From the NCBI RefSeq assembly GCF_003610355.1, contig NZ_RAPY01000004.1, positions 248,001 through 312,000 on the forward strand: a DNA stretch of 64,000 nucleotides, written 5' to 3'. Source of the stretch: Sphingobacterium detergens. Its GTDB lineage: Bacteria; Bacteroidota; Bacteroidia; Sphingobacteriales; Sphingobacteriaceae. A program made the translations under genes and the position numbers. The notes below the pieces were generated by a model. The model saw only the letters and a program-made list of their open reading frames with translations. It had not been told where the DNA came from and searched no databases. Every line of letters starts with the position of its first letter. Position 1 is the first letter of the stretch. Shown here one piece after another: positions 1 to 8,365 of the stretch.

Positions 1-402
1 TGGAAAATAAGTGGCATAGATCTTATTGAAATTCAATTCTCTGAACCCAAAATCGATAATAGCTTTTGCAGCTTCAGTGACATAACCATTATTCCAGTTT
101 GGAATGCTGATCCAATAACCTAATTCCGCTTTATCCGAACCTTCATCGTGAAGACCTATAGCTCCAAGAAATTTCCCTGTTTTATCCCGAATTGCAAAGG
201 TAAATCCCTTTCGATTTTTAAAGGCCTCGGCCGATAGTTTAAGCCAAAATTCAGCATCTTCCTTCCGATAGGGGTATGGAATATTTGACGTATAATCAGA
301 AAAGATCTTGTCTTGAAGGTATAATACTATCTGCGGAATATCTTCCACAGTTATTTTGTCGAGAATAAGTCTATCTGTTTCTAATCTAGGAAAGTCATTC
401 AT
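1..402 (-). CDS. GNAT-family N-acetyltransferase, RimJ/RimL type (3' truncated by window edge)
   Basis: The reading frame opens at the ATG ending at 402 and stays open for 134 codons to the window edge, so the C-terminus is missing. It begins MNDFPRLETDRLILDKITVED, the usual start of RimJ/RimL-like acetyltransferases, with a shared TERL/TDRL element. Further on, FAIRDKTGKFLGAIGL forms the beta4 strand region, and ELGYWISIPNWNNGYVTEA matches the conserved acetyl-CoA-binding region of this family. Members transfer acetyl from acetyl-CoA to an amino group on a protein N-terminus, antibiotic or metabolite. The substrate cannot be told from sequence. A -7-like box and a palindrome lie just upstream (462-491). 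Family call is firm; function is open. Confidence 0.85.
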   Translation of the reverse strand, partial: MNDFPRLETDRLILDKITVEDIPQIVLYLQDKIFSDYTSNIPYPYRKEDAEFWLKLSAEAFKNRKGFTFAIRDKTGKFLGAIGLHDEGSDKAELGYWISIPNWNNGYVTEAAKAIIDFGFRELNFNKIYATYFP

Positions 403-461
403 CTTATCGGTGTTATAAAATGGTTGTAAACAATTGAATTAAGGTTGCCAAGTATTTAAGA

Positions 462-491
462 CAAATTTACATATCATTTTTAAAATGATAT
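462..491 (-). promoter_or_regulatory. Candidate promoter with palindromic operator upstream of the GNAT gene
   Basis: On the minus strand, 462-469 reads TAAATTTG, matching the Bacteroidota -7 consensus TAnnTTTG about 60 nt before the acetyltransferase start. Immediately upstream, 471-491 is a perfect palindrome with 10-bp arms (ATATCATTTT / AAAATGATAT) and a 1-nt centre. It sits where the -33/-7 spacer would be. No good -33 TTTG is visible at the right distance, which would fit a regulated promoter. Inference from sequence only. Confidence 0.4.
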
Positions 492-687
492 CCGCTTTTA
501 CAATTATCTTTATTCTTCCACTTTTTTGAATAAGGTCGAATTTCATAAATATCAGCTTTTACTCATTTGTATACTGATACTTCAGGATAATCAATACAAT
601 ATGTATACAATTACAACATAGGGCTGAACATTAATTGCGTAGGTTAGCTAAAAACTGACAGCCTAAAATAATAATGGCTAACAATAA

Positions 688-1086
688 TTAAGATAGAGAT
701 TCACTTCTCCCATGCTGATTGTTCTCTATTAATTCAATATGTCCTTCAATAATCAATAAATAGAAGTTTTCGAAACAATCCTGATATATTTTGTGCTCAA
801 GAAGTTTTATCTCTTCGGTAATTCGTTCTTTGGGTATGCCGGTATAACATAATTCCGGATTAGCTTCTGTGATTTCCTCCCGGCAGGAAAAATTGTGGAG
901 TTGTTTATACAACTCGTTCAGATCGGCAATATCTTCACTGCGATGGTACGAGGGATGAAACCATACCCAAAACTCTGACTGATTTTTATAGGGGTGTGGT
1001 AGTAATTGAACAGAAGTGTCCCTAAATAAATCTCCAGGATGCTTTTTATAGCGAAAATGGGTTGCAGTGGCCTTTATACTATTCAT
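688..1086 (-). CDS. Hypothetical protein, 132 aa
   Basis: A 132-residue soluble protein with no signal peptide or membrane segment and no motif I recognise. It is rich in aromatic and charged residues (for example SEFWVWFHPSYHRSEDI near residue 38). A helical stretch, KERITEEIKLLEHKIYQ, lies near residues 86-102. The ATG at 1086 is the only sensible start, and the upstream 150 bp is very AT-rich. It stands alone, between the GNAT gene and the secreted WG-like protein, all on the minus strand but separated by more than 150 bp. The frame has normal codon use for the region. Function unknown. Confidence 0.6.
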   Translation of the reverse strand: MNSIKATATHFRYKKHPGDLFRDTSVQLLPHPYKNQSEFWVWFHPSYHRSEDIADLNELYKQLHNFSCREEITEANPELCYTGIPKERITEEIKLLEHKIYQDCFENFYLLIIEGHIELIENNQHGRSESLS

Positions 1087-1243
1087 ACGGTTAATTTGAG
1101 TAAAGATCTACAAAATATATTCGAGAATAAAGTGTATAAAATTAAATATCGTTAAATTTATTTAATAATAAAAGTTTATAATTAGTTGTGTGCGTTCTGT
1201 TCTATTTTCTAGATTCTTACATTATTTTACTTTATTATAGATG

Positions 1244-2182
1244 TTATTGATTTTTTGCTAGCTGCTCATCAATCCATTGCCCGAGCGCAACTCGTTCATT
1301 ATATCGCGTATAAAAGTATTGGCCATTTGCTGTAGCTTCAATTACCCAATTGTCGTCTGCATGCTGCTCTTTATACCCCTGTACGGTGTAGTAAGGAGTG
1401 AATTTTGAAGGCCTTCCAACGATTTCAAATTGAATAGTATCTGATTTGGCCTGACCGTTCGAAAATAACAGTTTATCAACTTTCTGAATCGCTGTAAATT
1501 GATTTAAACCATTCAGGATAAGTTGTTCGGCGGCAGTGTAGTGAAAAGGATATGGATAGTACAACCCGCCATAGTAATAGTCTTTAGTCGAAGCTGGGCT
1601 TTTACTTCCAAGCACTTTTTGCCCGTCTCGGTTGACCAGATATTTTTCGCCCTTATCATCGGTGGGGGATACTGTCCAGTGTTCACCTCCAGGTTCATAG
1701 ACTTTTGATACAGCCCCTTCATAGAATGAGGCATAACCATAGTTAAACATGTCTGCAAAGCCAGTTTTAGCTGGGGTTAAGATTATATTGTTTATATCAA
1801 CATAGCCCACCTTACCATTAGAGACATAACGACGGATGCCTTCTTGCCAATAATCGGGACCATTATCATAAAGAAATGGAGTATATATGAAATTTCCTTC
1901 TCTATCATATACGCAGCCTACTGATTGATTAGGGTTCATCCGGTTGGTCGTTGTATCAGATAGTGTATAGGAAAATTCAATAAAAGCTGTCGTTATGGGT
2001 TCTTCAAAATCATAGTATCTGATCATTGGAAATTGCAATGGAATAATTGTCTTGCCAGTTAGTGTACGCACGCCAACCAGATTGCTATCTGCATCGGTAA
2101 AGTAATAGAGTTGTTCCTGTGAAAATGACTTAAGGGACAATACAAAAGCTATAAATATCAATAAATGTCTGATTCTATCCAT
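1244..2182 (-). CDS. Secreted WG-repeat-like hypothetical protein, 312 aa
   Basis: The N-terminus, about residues 1-21 (basic MDRIR, then LLIFIAFVLSLKSFS ending in Q), is a typical Sec signal peptide, so the protein is exported to periplasm or surface. The body has repeating short units of the form 'nLVGVRTLTGKTIIPLQF', 'GCVYDREGNFIYTPF' and 'GKVGYVDINNIILTPAKTGFADMFNYGYASFYEG'. These resemble the WG (KWG) beta-repeat seen in Bacteroidota surface proteins, which lack known enzymatic activity. The final 100 residues do not repeat. No operon partners are evident. The WG assignment is by pattern and moderate; ligand unknown. Confidence 0.65.
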   Translation of the reverse strand: MDRIRHLLIFIAFVLSLKSFSQEQLYYFTDADSNLVGVRTLTGKTIIPLQFPMIRYYDFEEPITTAFIEFSYTLSDTTTNRMNPNQSVGCVYDREGNFIYTPFLYDNGPDYWQEGIRRYVSNGKVGYVDINNIILTPAKTGFADMFNYGYASFYEGAVSKVYEPGGEHWTVSPTDDKGEKYLVNRDGQKVLGSKSPASTKDYYYGGLYYPYPFHYTAAEQLILNGLNQFTAIQKVDKLLFSNGQAKSDTIQFEIVGRPSKFTPYYTVQGYKEQHADDNWVIEATANGQYFYTRYNERVALGQWIDEQLAKNQ

Positions 2183-2322
2183 TATAAATGCGAACTAAAA
2201 TTAATTTTCCAATGTCGTATTGAGCGGTGTTGTTGATCTGATGCGCAGACCAGTGTCTAACTGAGAGAAACAAATAAAGCGATTTGAGAGACAATAGCTT
2301 AATAGAAGTTTTCTACTCCCCT

Positions 2323-2727
2323 TTAATCAATAAGCTTTAGATCGTATAGTTTTTGTAGTATTAAACGGTCTACGGCTGAAGTTCTATCTTTATCAACAAA
2401 ACTTATCCATTCAAAGTGCTCTATTTCGTTACAAGCGGTCAATGTGCCAGTAAACTCAGCAAAATAACAGGACATTTGTACTACAATATCCTTTTCACGT
2501 CCATCAGCCACTGCTTCAAAAACACCAAAAAAACTAACGGAGTTTTCGACAATATTGACATTTAACTCCTCATGTATTTCTCGCGTTAAACATGCTAAAT
2601 CATTTTCACCATGTTCTCTTTTTCCACCGGGGAAGTAAAGTTTGTCTTTAGATTTGGAACGAGTACTTAAAATTTTTTTATTGGAAATATGAATTAATGC
2701 GACCTTATCAATGATGTTATTGTCCAT
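2323..2727 (-). CDS. Nudix hydrolase, 134 aa
   Basis: A complete Nudix box is visible around residues 35-57: GGKREHGENDLACLTREIHEEL, matching GX5EX7REUXEEXGU apart from a non-glycine near the end. The catalytic metal-binding glutamates (RE..EE) are all present. Length of 134 aa is normal for MutT-like enzymes, which hydrolyse nucleoside diphosphates linked to another moiety. The specific substrate (oxidised dNTP, sugar nucleotide, ADP-ribose) cannot be decided. It starts at the ATG ending 2727 and stands alone, followed upstream by a gene-free stretch with a candidate small RNA. Confidence 0.85.
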   Translation of the reverse strand: MDNNIIDKVALIHISNKKILSTRSKSKDKLYFPGGKREHGENDLACLTREIHEELNVNIVENSVSFFGVFEAVADGREKDIVVQMSCYFAEFTGTLTACNEIEHFEWISFVDKDRTSAVDRLILQKLYDLKLID

Positions 2728-2969
2728 GTGCGTTATTTAATTGTCGAATATAACAAAAATGTAGCTAACAAATTTTCTCATATTTGCCCGCTCCAACATT
2801 CTCGAGTGCAAATTTTCATATGATCATCGTCCTCGTTAAACAAGTGAATAACGAGGATATCCTAAATAAAACCGATTTAGATAATAAACTAAATACAAAT
2901 TTTTGCATTATAATGGGCTGGATTTATTGAACCGGAGCGCTAAATAAAAGCTCACAGGTAATAGTGTGA

Positions 2970-3000
2970 TTTAAATTAACTAACTTAGCTATTATCCTTG
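2970..3000 (+). promoter_or_regulatory. Candidate Bacteroidota-type promoter for a small RNA
   Basis: TTTA at 2970-2973 and TATCCTTG at 2993-3000 are separated by exactly 19 nt, matching -33 TTTG / -7 TAnnTTTG with one mismatch in each box. No coding frame follows within 150 bp, but a structured segment ending in a strong terminator does (3005-3090). Together they form a plausible short transcription unit. Confidence 0.4.
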
Positions 3001-3004
3001 GTTG

Positions 3005-3090
3005 CAAGGTTCGGAACATTCCCTAGTGAACTAGAAAAATGAACCGACTTTGGACCACTTGCCCTCGAATTTTCGGGGGCTTGTTTTTTT
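3005..3090 (+). ncRNA. Candidate small RNA with nested hairpin and terminator
   Basis: This 86-nt stretch follows a promoter-like sequence and contains no convincing ORF. A nested stem can be drawn: GTTCGG...CATT (from about 3010) pairs with AATG..CCGAC (ending about 3048), enclosing a CTAG-tgaa-CTAG tetraloop hairpin (about 3023-3034). A second hairpin ending in a T-run (3061-3090) closes the unit. I do not recognise it as tmRNA, SRP RNA, RNase P RNA or 6S RNA. The gene downstream (3180) begins 90 nt after the terminator, so a leader role is less likely than an independent RNA. Confidence 0.35.
3061..3090 (+). terminator. Intrinsic terminator, 8-bp stem plus T-run
   Basis: GCCCTCGA / TTCGGGGGC folds as an 8-bp stem (one T-G pair) with a 4-nt loop at 3061-3080, followed directly by TTGTTTTTTT. 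It is a textbook plus-strand intrinsic terminator with no plus-strand gene immediately upstream. That supports a short noncoding transcript. Confidence 0.7.
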
Positions 3091-3179
3091 ATCTTTTAAA
3101 GCATTGAAATCCGTAATTTTGAGCGATCCTAACAGCAAATCAACATTACTTCAAGTGGAATTGAAATAAAAAACTAAAG

Positions 3180-3476
3180 ATGATAAAATTCTTAAAAGCA
3201 AAAGGGACACTTTTTTTTATCCTTGGGATACTTGGGTTTATCTGTGTAGCGATAACTGTTACAGTTTTGGCTACCGGGCATTCTGCTCCCGATAAATTAA
3301 TGGCGATGTACATTGGGATATTTGGTTTGATTCCAAGTCTGCTACTACTCATTATCGATCGGGTCTGCGTCTGGAAATTTGGTGCAGTCAAAGTTAATAA
3401 AGTAGAAAAGTATATCCTTGGTATCTTTATTTTACTTCTTATCTTGAACTGGATCCGATTGCAGTCGCAACTTTAG
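3180..3476 (+). CDS. Small integral membrane protein, 98 aa, unknown function
   Basis: The 98-residue product has three predicted hydrophobic segments: about 11-32 (FFILGILGFICVAITVTVLA), about 42-62 (MYIGIFGLIPSLLLLIIDRV) and about 78-92 (KYILGIFILLLILNWI). The N-terminus is lysine-rich, putting it in the cytoplasm. No catalytic motif or family signature is visible. It starts at the ATG at 3180 and ends 31 bp before the AraC gene, so it may share a transcript with it, but no functional link can be inferred. Similar small three-TM proteins are common in Sphingobacteriaceae. Confidence 0.65.
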   Translation: MIKFLKAKGTLFFILGILGFICVAITVTVLATGHSAPDKLMAMYIGIFGLIPSLLLLIIDRVCVWKFGAVKVNKVEKYILGIFILLLILNWIRLQSQL

Positions 3477-3507
3477 AAGGTATAGATTTTGCAGCTTACT
3501 GAAAACT

Positions 3508-4353
3508 ATGATACCCATCCATAACAAGGAATTGTCCCCCCAGGGAATTGAGATGCTTCCCTTTAAGGATCTCTCTCAAGGACCTGCCGTACCCCATAGG
3601 GATGATCACTATATGTTTATTCTACAGCAAAAGGGGCGGTCATGTTGGACCATCGATTTTAAACAATGGATGCTTGAGCAGGTATCGGTTTGTTTCGTCG
3701 CGCCCGGTCAAGTTCACCAATGTCTATTGAATGAAGATGCTAAATGCTGGATGCTTTTTGTAGAGCCTAAACTGATTCCTATGGAATATAGAACTATGAT
3801 CGATTCTTTTATGTATAATCGACAGGTTATCAGCTTGAAACCAGATCATCCTGTATTTGCATTGGCTGCGATCTTATACGATTTTATCGAACAAGGAGAG
3901 CAAATCTTCTATCAATCTATTCTCCATGCACAGGTCAATGCCTTGATAGGGTATTTAACAGCAGCTTTTGTACCCCAAAGTCAAATACATAAGAAAATAG
4001 GTAGCCACAAATACCTGCTTGTGACGATGTTTAAAAACTTAATAAGCCAACAGTTTAAGGAAGTTAAACAGGTAAAAGACTACGCTGAGCAACTCCATAT
4101 AACACCATTGTATCTCAACGAAGTAAGTAAGGAGATAACAGGGTTTACTGCTAGCTATTGGATACAGAACGAAGTATTATTGGAAGCACAACGACTACTA
4201 TTTTATACAAATATGGATGTTAAAGAAATCGCTTTTAGTCTCGGCTACGAAGACCATACCTACTTTTCGAGGTTTTTCAAGAAAAACTTGGGGTGTACAG
4301 CAGGGCAGTTTCGACAAAATAACCATTATTTGTCCAATTATATGCATGAATAA
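3508..4353 (+). CDS. AraC-family transcriptional regulator (cupin N-domain), 281 aa
   Basis: The N-terminal half is a cupin-like ligand-binding domain: HRDDHYMFILQQKG and later VSVCFVAPGQVHQC are the usual conserved strands. The C-terminal 100 residues form the two AraC helix-turn-helix units, with DYAEQLHITPLYLNEVSKE and then the signature VKEIAFSLGYEDHTYFSRFFKK. An MFS transporter starts 66 bp downstream in the same direction. The common arrangement is a regulator controlling the efflux or uptake gene next to it, so this pair probably senses the transported compound. The ligand cannot be read from the sequence. Confidence 0.9.
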   Translation: MIPIHNKELSPQGIEMLPFKDLSQGPAVPHRDDHYMFILQQKGRSCWTIDFKQWMLEQVSVCFVAPGQVHQCLLNEDAKCWMLFVEPKLIPMEYRTMIDSFMYNRQVISLKPDHPVFALAAILYDFIEQGEQIFYQSILHAQVNALIGYLTAAFVPQSQIHKKIGSHKYLLVTMFKNLISQQFKEVKQVKDYAEQLHITPLYLNEVSKEITGFTASYWIQNEVLLEAQRLLFYTNMDVKEIAFSLGYEDHTYFSRFFKKNLGCTAGQFRQNNHYLSNYMHE

Positions 4354-4419
4354 CGACCTATAATATACTAAACGGCTATCTAATTTTGCATCTGTAAAAT
4401 TTAAATAATATATACAGAT

Positions 4420-5580
4420 ATGAAAGAAGAAAACCAATCGATGTGGACAATCAGCCCGATTATGATTTCGGTATTTGCGATATACCTCTGCATCGGTATC
4501 ACGTTGGGAACAGTTCCTGCGTTGATAAAAAATGAACTTCATTTTAGCCCTTTAATTGTGGGAGCGGTAGTGGGAATTCAATTTATTGCCACCTTGTTAA
4601 CCAGAGCTTTTGCTGGAAAAATAGCTGATACCAAAGGCGCTAAGACCGCTAAGCAGTATGGTGTCATTATGACAATGCTAACAGGCCTGATCTATATGAC
4701 AGCATATCATCTTCGGGATTTTCACTTATTGGCTTTATTGATGCTTTTTGTTGCAAGAATAGCACATGGTATAGCTGAAAGTTTGGCTATTACTGGCGCT
4801 TTAACTTGGGGTATTGGACTAGTGGGGCATCAAAAATCGGGGAAAGTTATGACCTGGAATGGTATTGCTATGTATGCTGGTATTGCCTTGGGAGCACCAT
4901 TAGCTATTTATCTATCTGCATCTTGGGGTACGAGCTATGTTTTTGGGTTAATGATTATATTGTCTGCCATAAGTTGGATCTGCACGATCAAGCTACCCAA
5001 TCTGCCAGTGGATCCCTCGCATCAACGGACGCCTTTCTATAAGGTGATCGGGATGATTTCTGAACAGGGGCTTGCGTTAGCATTTTCTTCCATAGGATTT
5101 GCCTGTATCTCATCTTTTATCACGCTGCTGTTTACGGAGAAAAGCTGGATAAATCCGTCCTTAGCATTTTTAACTTTCGGTGGTTTCTATGTTTTGACAA
5201 GAGTATTTTGTGCTTCTTTTCCGGATAGATTTGGTGGTTATAAGGTGGCTATGGTCTCCTTAGCGATTGAAATGATAGGGCAGATGCTGATTGGTTTCGC
5301 TAGTTCGGAAGCCATGGCGATTATAGGTTGTAGTCTCACTGGAATAGGATTCTCACTGATCTTCCCAGCACTTGGTGTGCTCGCTATACAAAAGGTAAGT
5401 CCACAGATGCGTGGAACGGCATTGGGCGCCTATGCTGCATTTTTTGATATTTCGCTAGGAATAGCCGGACCAGTTGCGGGTATTATCGCAGGATGGCATG
5501 GGTATCAATCCATCTATTTCTTCGGTGGTGTGGCAGCAGCAGTATCCATGTGGATTTTGATCGTTCAGAAAAATAAATAA
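4420..5580 (+). CDS. MFS transporter (12-TM, drug/sugar efflux-like), 386 aa
   Basis: A 386-residue protein with about 12 hydrophobic segments in two six-helix halves. It has an MFS loop 2-3 motif, TRAFAGKIADTKGAKTAKQYG (residues about 65-85), corresponding to the conserved D-R-x-G-R/K-like signature. Helix 11-12 ends in AAAVSMWILIVQKNK. It belongs to the general major facilitator superfamily, close to arabinose/drug-efflux members; substrate and direction are not determinable. Lying 66 bp after the AraC regulator on the same strand, it is probably regulated by it. The stop is followed by convergent genes on the other strand, so transcription must end near 5600. Confidence 0.85.
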   Translation: MKEENQSMWTISPIMISVFAIYLCIGITLGTVPALIKNELHFSPLIVGAVVGIQFIATLLTRAFAGKIADTKGAKTAKQYGVIMTMLTGLIYMTAYHLRDFHLLALLMLFVARIAHGIAESLAITGALTWGIGLVGHQKSGKVMTWNGIAMYAGIALGAPLAIYLSASWGTSYVFGLMIILSAISWICTIKLPNLPVDPSHQRTPFYKVIGMISEQGLALAFSSIGFACISSFITLLFTEKSWINPSLAFLTFGGFYVLTRVFCASFPDRFGGYKVAMVSLAIEMIGQMLIGFASSEAMAIIGCSLTGIGFSLIFPALGVLAIQKVSPQMRGTALGAYAAFFDISLGIAGPVAGIIAGWHGYQSIYFFGGVAAAVSMWILIVQKNK

Positions 5581-5612
5581 TTAAACTTTAACGATGGCTA
5601 GGACTACAAGCT

Positions 5613-6236
5613 TTAGCTTGCTGTTAATCCTGTTTTGGTAGCCTTAGCTAGCACATTGGCAATGAATTGGTCAAACTCAGCTTGTGAATCGACGAGGTAT
5701 GCATTTTGATAATGGTCGATGCGGTGCTTGATATTCGTACGTATTTCTTGTTCACTGTAGGTGGAGATAATAATAACATATTTATCACTGAGGTCGATTT
5801 GCTCTAAAATGTCATTGACCGAAAAGTTACCACCACTACTAAAGAAAAGTATGTCGGCTTGAGCTGCAGCAGCATACAGGTTGGCGTCATTGAGTAGACT
5901 GAGCTGATCATTGCCTTGGATCAAGGCCGAATAAGTGTCAGTTAACCAAAAATAAGGCTGCCAAAGGCAAACAGTGTAGCATGTTTTGAAGGGAAGCGGA
6001 ACCCGTTCATTTGAATTGTTACATTGTTTGCTGTGAGCCGCGGGAGAAAGGAATTTATCTACTGTAATTGGTCTGCTCGATAGTCGCGTAAGGCTTTTGG
6101 CTATATTAGCGCAATGTATGTTGTATTGCGTAGCCGTATCAAAACCTTGGCCAATGCTACTGTAGGTATATAATTTCTGAGGCCAGATAAATAGCATATT
6201 AAATCGCGATCTGATTTTGTTATCCAATATCTTCAT
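5613..6236 (-). CDS. Unknown protein, probably the 3' part of a frameshifted gene
   Basis: The ATG-initiated frame gives 207 aa with no family I recognise. The N-terminal half is rich in aromatic and cysteine residues. The C-terminal half (about 120-207, ADILFFSSGGNFSVNDIL then KYVIIISTYSEQEIR) looks like an alpha/beta fold. Its frame stays open upstream of the ATG for about 34 codons without any start codon, while an adjacent frame from a TTG at 6373-6375 runs to a TGA at 6289-6291. Removing one T there would fuse the two into a 253-aa protein. The likely gene is therefore 5613-6375, beginning 4 nt after the stop of the 6380-6778 gene and forming an operon with it. Confidence 0.5.
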   Translation of the reverse strand: MKILDNKIRSRFNMLFIWPQKLYTYSSIGQGFDTATQYNIHCANIAKSLTRLSSRPITVDKFLSPAAHSKQCNNSNERVPLPFKTCYTVCLWQPYFWLTDTYSALIQGNDQLSLLNDANLYAAAAQADILFFSSGGNFSVNDILEQIDLSDKYVIIISTYSEQEIRTNIKHRIDHYQNAYLVDSQAEFDQFIANVLAKATKTGLTAS

Positions 6237-6379
6237 TTCATTACAAATAGCGTCAAGAAAGTCCTTGGTATTAATATCCGATTTCTTTTCAATCCTCGGG
6301 ATAGAAAATAAACCGGATATTAGTGTTAAAGGTGTTTATTGGGTTAGCCCAGTTTTGGACTAGATAATCGTTCAATAAA

Positions 6380-6778
6380 TTACATACTCACTTTATAGCG
6401 AATATTAATTGCCAGCTGTCCTGTGAAATCAGCTTTTCTGAGACCTTGGCTGTTTACCTCAGCCATTGTTTCGGCACCGTTGATCACGATATCCTTCAAA
6501 TCAGGTTGATCGTCCTTAGAAGCGGTTTCTTTGAAAAACTGAACGGCCTGCCCAAGTTCGTAGCTATTAGCGATAGCTTGGCTTAAAGTTTCCTGTAAAT
6601 CATCAGGCATAGTCATCAATTGAAATTTTTGACTAGTGGTCAATGCGAAGTTTGCGGCCATCCAGGATAGAAAGTTTTGACGAATCGCATTTACCTCGAC
6701 TTCGAGCAAACTTTCTGGCAAAGCCAAGATTCTAAATTGTACCTTGGCTACACCATGGTTGTTGAATTGCTGTTTCAT
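6380..6778 (-). CDS. Hypothetical protein, 132 aa, first gene of an unknown pair
   Basis: A soluble 132-aa protein with no signal peptide or recognised motif. It has alternating beta-like (VAKVQFRILALPESLLEVEV, FTGQLAINIRYKVSM) and helical stretches (PDDLQETLSQAIANSYELGQAVQFF). It starts at the ATG at 6778, behind about 330 bp of AT-rich DNA that separates it from the divergent 7114 gene. The next gene follows after only a few bases, and its apparent TTG start lies just after this stop. The two were probably co-transcribed and act together. Function unknown. Confidence 0.6.
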   Translation of the reverse strand: MKQQFNNHGVAKVQFRILALPESLLEVEVNAIRQNFLSWMAANFALTTSQKFQLMTMPDDLQETLSQAIANSYELGQAVQFFKETASKDDQPDLKDIVINGAETMAEVNSQGLRKADFTGQLAINIRYKVSM

Positions 6779-7113
6779 TATTTAAATTTATTATATTACA
6801 ATATCTCAATCTTTGACCATAAATAGTGTGATTTTTGCTTAAAAATATGATAACACGACAGTGAAATGTAGGTTATTGGTCGGTTATACCTTTCTAATAC
6901 ATCAATTGACTTTCTAAAATAGCAATTATCGTTCGTTTATCATCGTATCTGAGCTTTTAATAGTGTTATTCTTTTGTTATTTTTTTATAAATATTATCGT
7001 TTGCGTGGTGCTTTGTTTTGTGATTTCGATATTATTTGTTATATTAGTATACTTTTGTGAGTAGATATTATTAATTTAGTTGTCCTAACCAGATATTAAT
7101 TCGGAGAAACGTC
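6779..7113. other. AT-rich divergent intergenic region, no gene seen
   Basis: About 335 bp between divergent genes (6778 minus, 7114 plus), very AT-rich with long T-runs. I see no ORF, RNA fold or strong inverted repeat. It must hold the promoters of both flanking genes, but I found no clear -33/-7 pair. A GGAGAAA stretch 5-11 nt before 7114 may serve as a ribosome binding site. Confidence 0.5.
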
Positions 7114-8289
7114 ATGAAATCTATCATTTATTTTTTGAGTTCGCTGATGCTGTCTATTGTTTTTAATCTAAAAACAATATCGTTTCAAGGTTTTTTGGAC
7201 CGGTCAGATCAGTTGAAATATTGGATTTTGGTTGTTATTATGCTCTGTGTTTTTTGGATTGGAGCAACAATAGTATCATTAGTACTTAATTTGCCTACGT
7301 ACTGGAGTGTACCTTACATGCGTGAGCGACTGGGGGAACAGGCCAAAAACATACCCGGACTAGATATTATTCTGCATTTTATCGCTTTCTTTTCACTTTT
7401 ATTGGTTTCTGTTTTTCCATTCATACTTTTATATGTAGCTGTTATCTTTGTTTACAGTCAGTCGTCAGTGGAACGATCGATGCTTTTTGAATTACATATG
7501 CAGATCTATGGTATACGTTATGCCACTATTTTTGTTTCATATAGTCTAATGGTCTATATGCGAGAAAACTGGTCGTTACTCTATCATTCTGTTGGCCAAC
7601 GGCAAAACCTTGCTGTTATCTATAATCGGCCACTCATGCAGATAGTGCACAATGTAAGTTTAGAAAAAGAACTACCAGCTCCACAGCCAATGGTGACAAA
7701 AAGGAGACCTTTTATCAAAAAAAGACCCGCATTTGAACAGTTCGAACAGACCCCTGCGATAATTTCTCTAAACGAAAAGCGAACCATAAAAGAGAGTGGG
7801 ATGAAGAGGAAAGAACAGCCCTATGGAGTGGATATTGATAACATCGATGTATATCTATTGGGGGACCTGTTAGATAAGCGGGGAGAATTTGTACAACAGA
7901 TCAACCTGCAGCAACTTCGATTTGTTGATATTGTCGCCGTATATACAACAGCAGAAACTAAATGTGTTATCTTGCGTAACGGTACAACATTGGATTGCCC
8001 GACAATCTTTGATCAGTTAAAGAAGATCGGGATGGAAGACTGGATTGTCAAAATATCAAAAAATTATGCGATCAATATGTTCTTTGTACAATACCCAATA
8101 AAACGTGTGGCGGATGACCTGAAATTACAGCCCTTTATTGAGAAAATGCTGTTGCAAAATATTCAGCGGGAACAGCTTAGTGAAATATTGAGAAGTGGGA
8201 AAGGCCTAAGAGGACATAATGTTAAGCTTTTCTTAAATAATCAGCAGGATTACACGCGTGCGGGATGGGATGCTTATATTAGAATATAA
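7114..8289 (+). CDS. Membrane protein with C-terminal LytTR-like DNA-binding domain, 391 aa
   Basis: The N-terminal 150 residues carry about four membrane segments (about 3-20, 36-60, 86-115 and 133-150). A basic, proline-rich linker of about 80 residues follows (MVTKRRPFIKKRPAFEQF). Residues about 275-345 (LRFVDIVAVYTT...CVILRNGTTLDCPTIFDQLKKIGMEDWIVKISKNYAINMFFV) follow the LytTR pattern of strands, a 'sLk.le..L' helix and a final 'ri.ksyaiN' element. A membrane-tethered one-component regulator is the likely role, but the match is divergent and the trigger is unknown. No neighbouring gene is co-oriented closely enough to name a target. The ATG at 7114 has an upstream GGAGAAA. Confidence 0.6.
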   Translation: MKSIIYFLSSLMLSIVFNLKTISFQGFLDRSDQLKYWILVVIMLCVFWIGATIVSLVLNLPTYWSVPYMRERLGEQAKNIPGLDIILHFIAFFSLLLVSVFPFILLYVAVIFVYSQSSVERSMLFELHMQIYGIRYATIFVSYSLMVYMRENWSLLYHSVGQRQNLAVIYNRPLMQIVHNVSLEKELPAPQPMVTKRRPFIKKRPAFEQFEQTPAIISLNEKRTIKESGMKRKEQPYGVDIDNIDVYLLGDLLDKRGEFVQQINLQQLRFVDIVAVYTTAETKCVILRNGTTLDCPTIFDQLKKIGMEDWIVKISKNYAINMFFVQYPIKRVADDLKLQPFIEKMLLQNIQREQLSEILRSGKGLRGHNVKLFLNNQQDYTRAGWDAYIRI

Positions 8290-8365
8290 CAGCCATATGA
8301 ACCCTGCATAAAGGGCTTTTATTTATAGGTTTTGGTTTTCCGTTATGTCTGATGGTATAGCGGTT

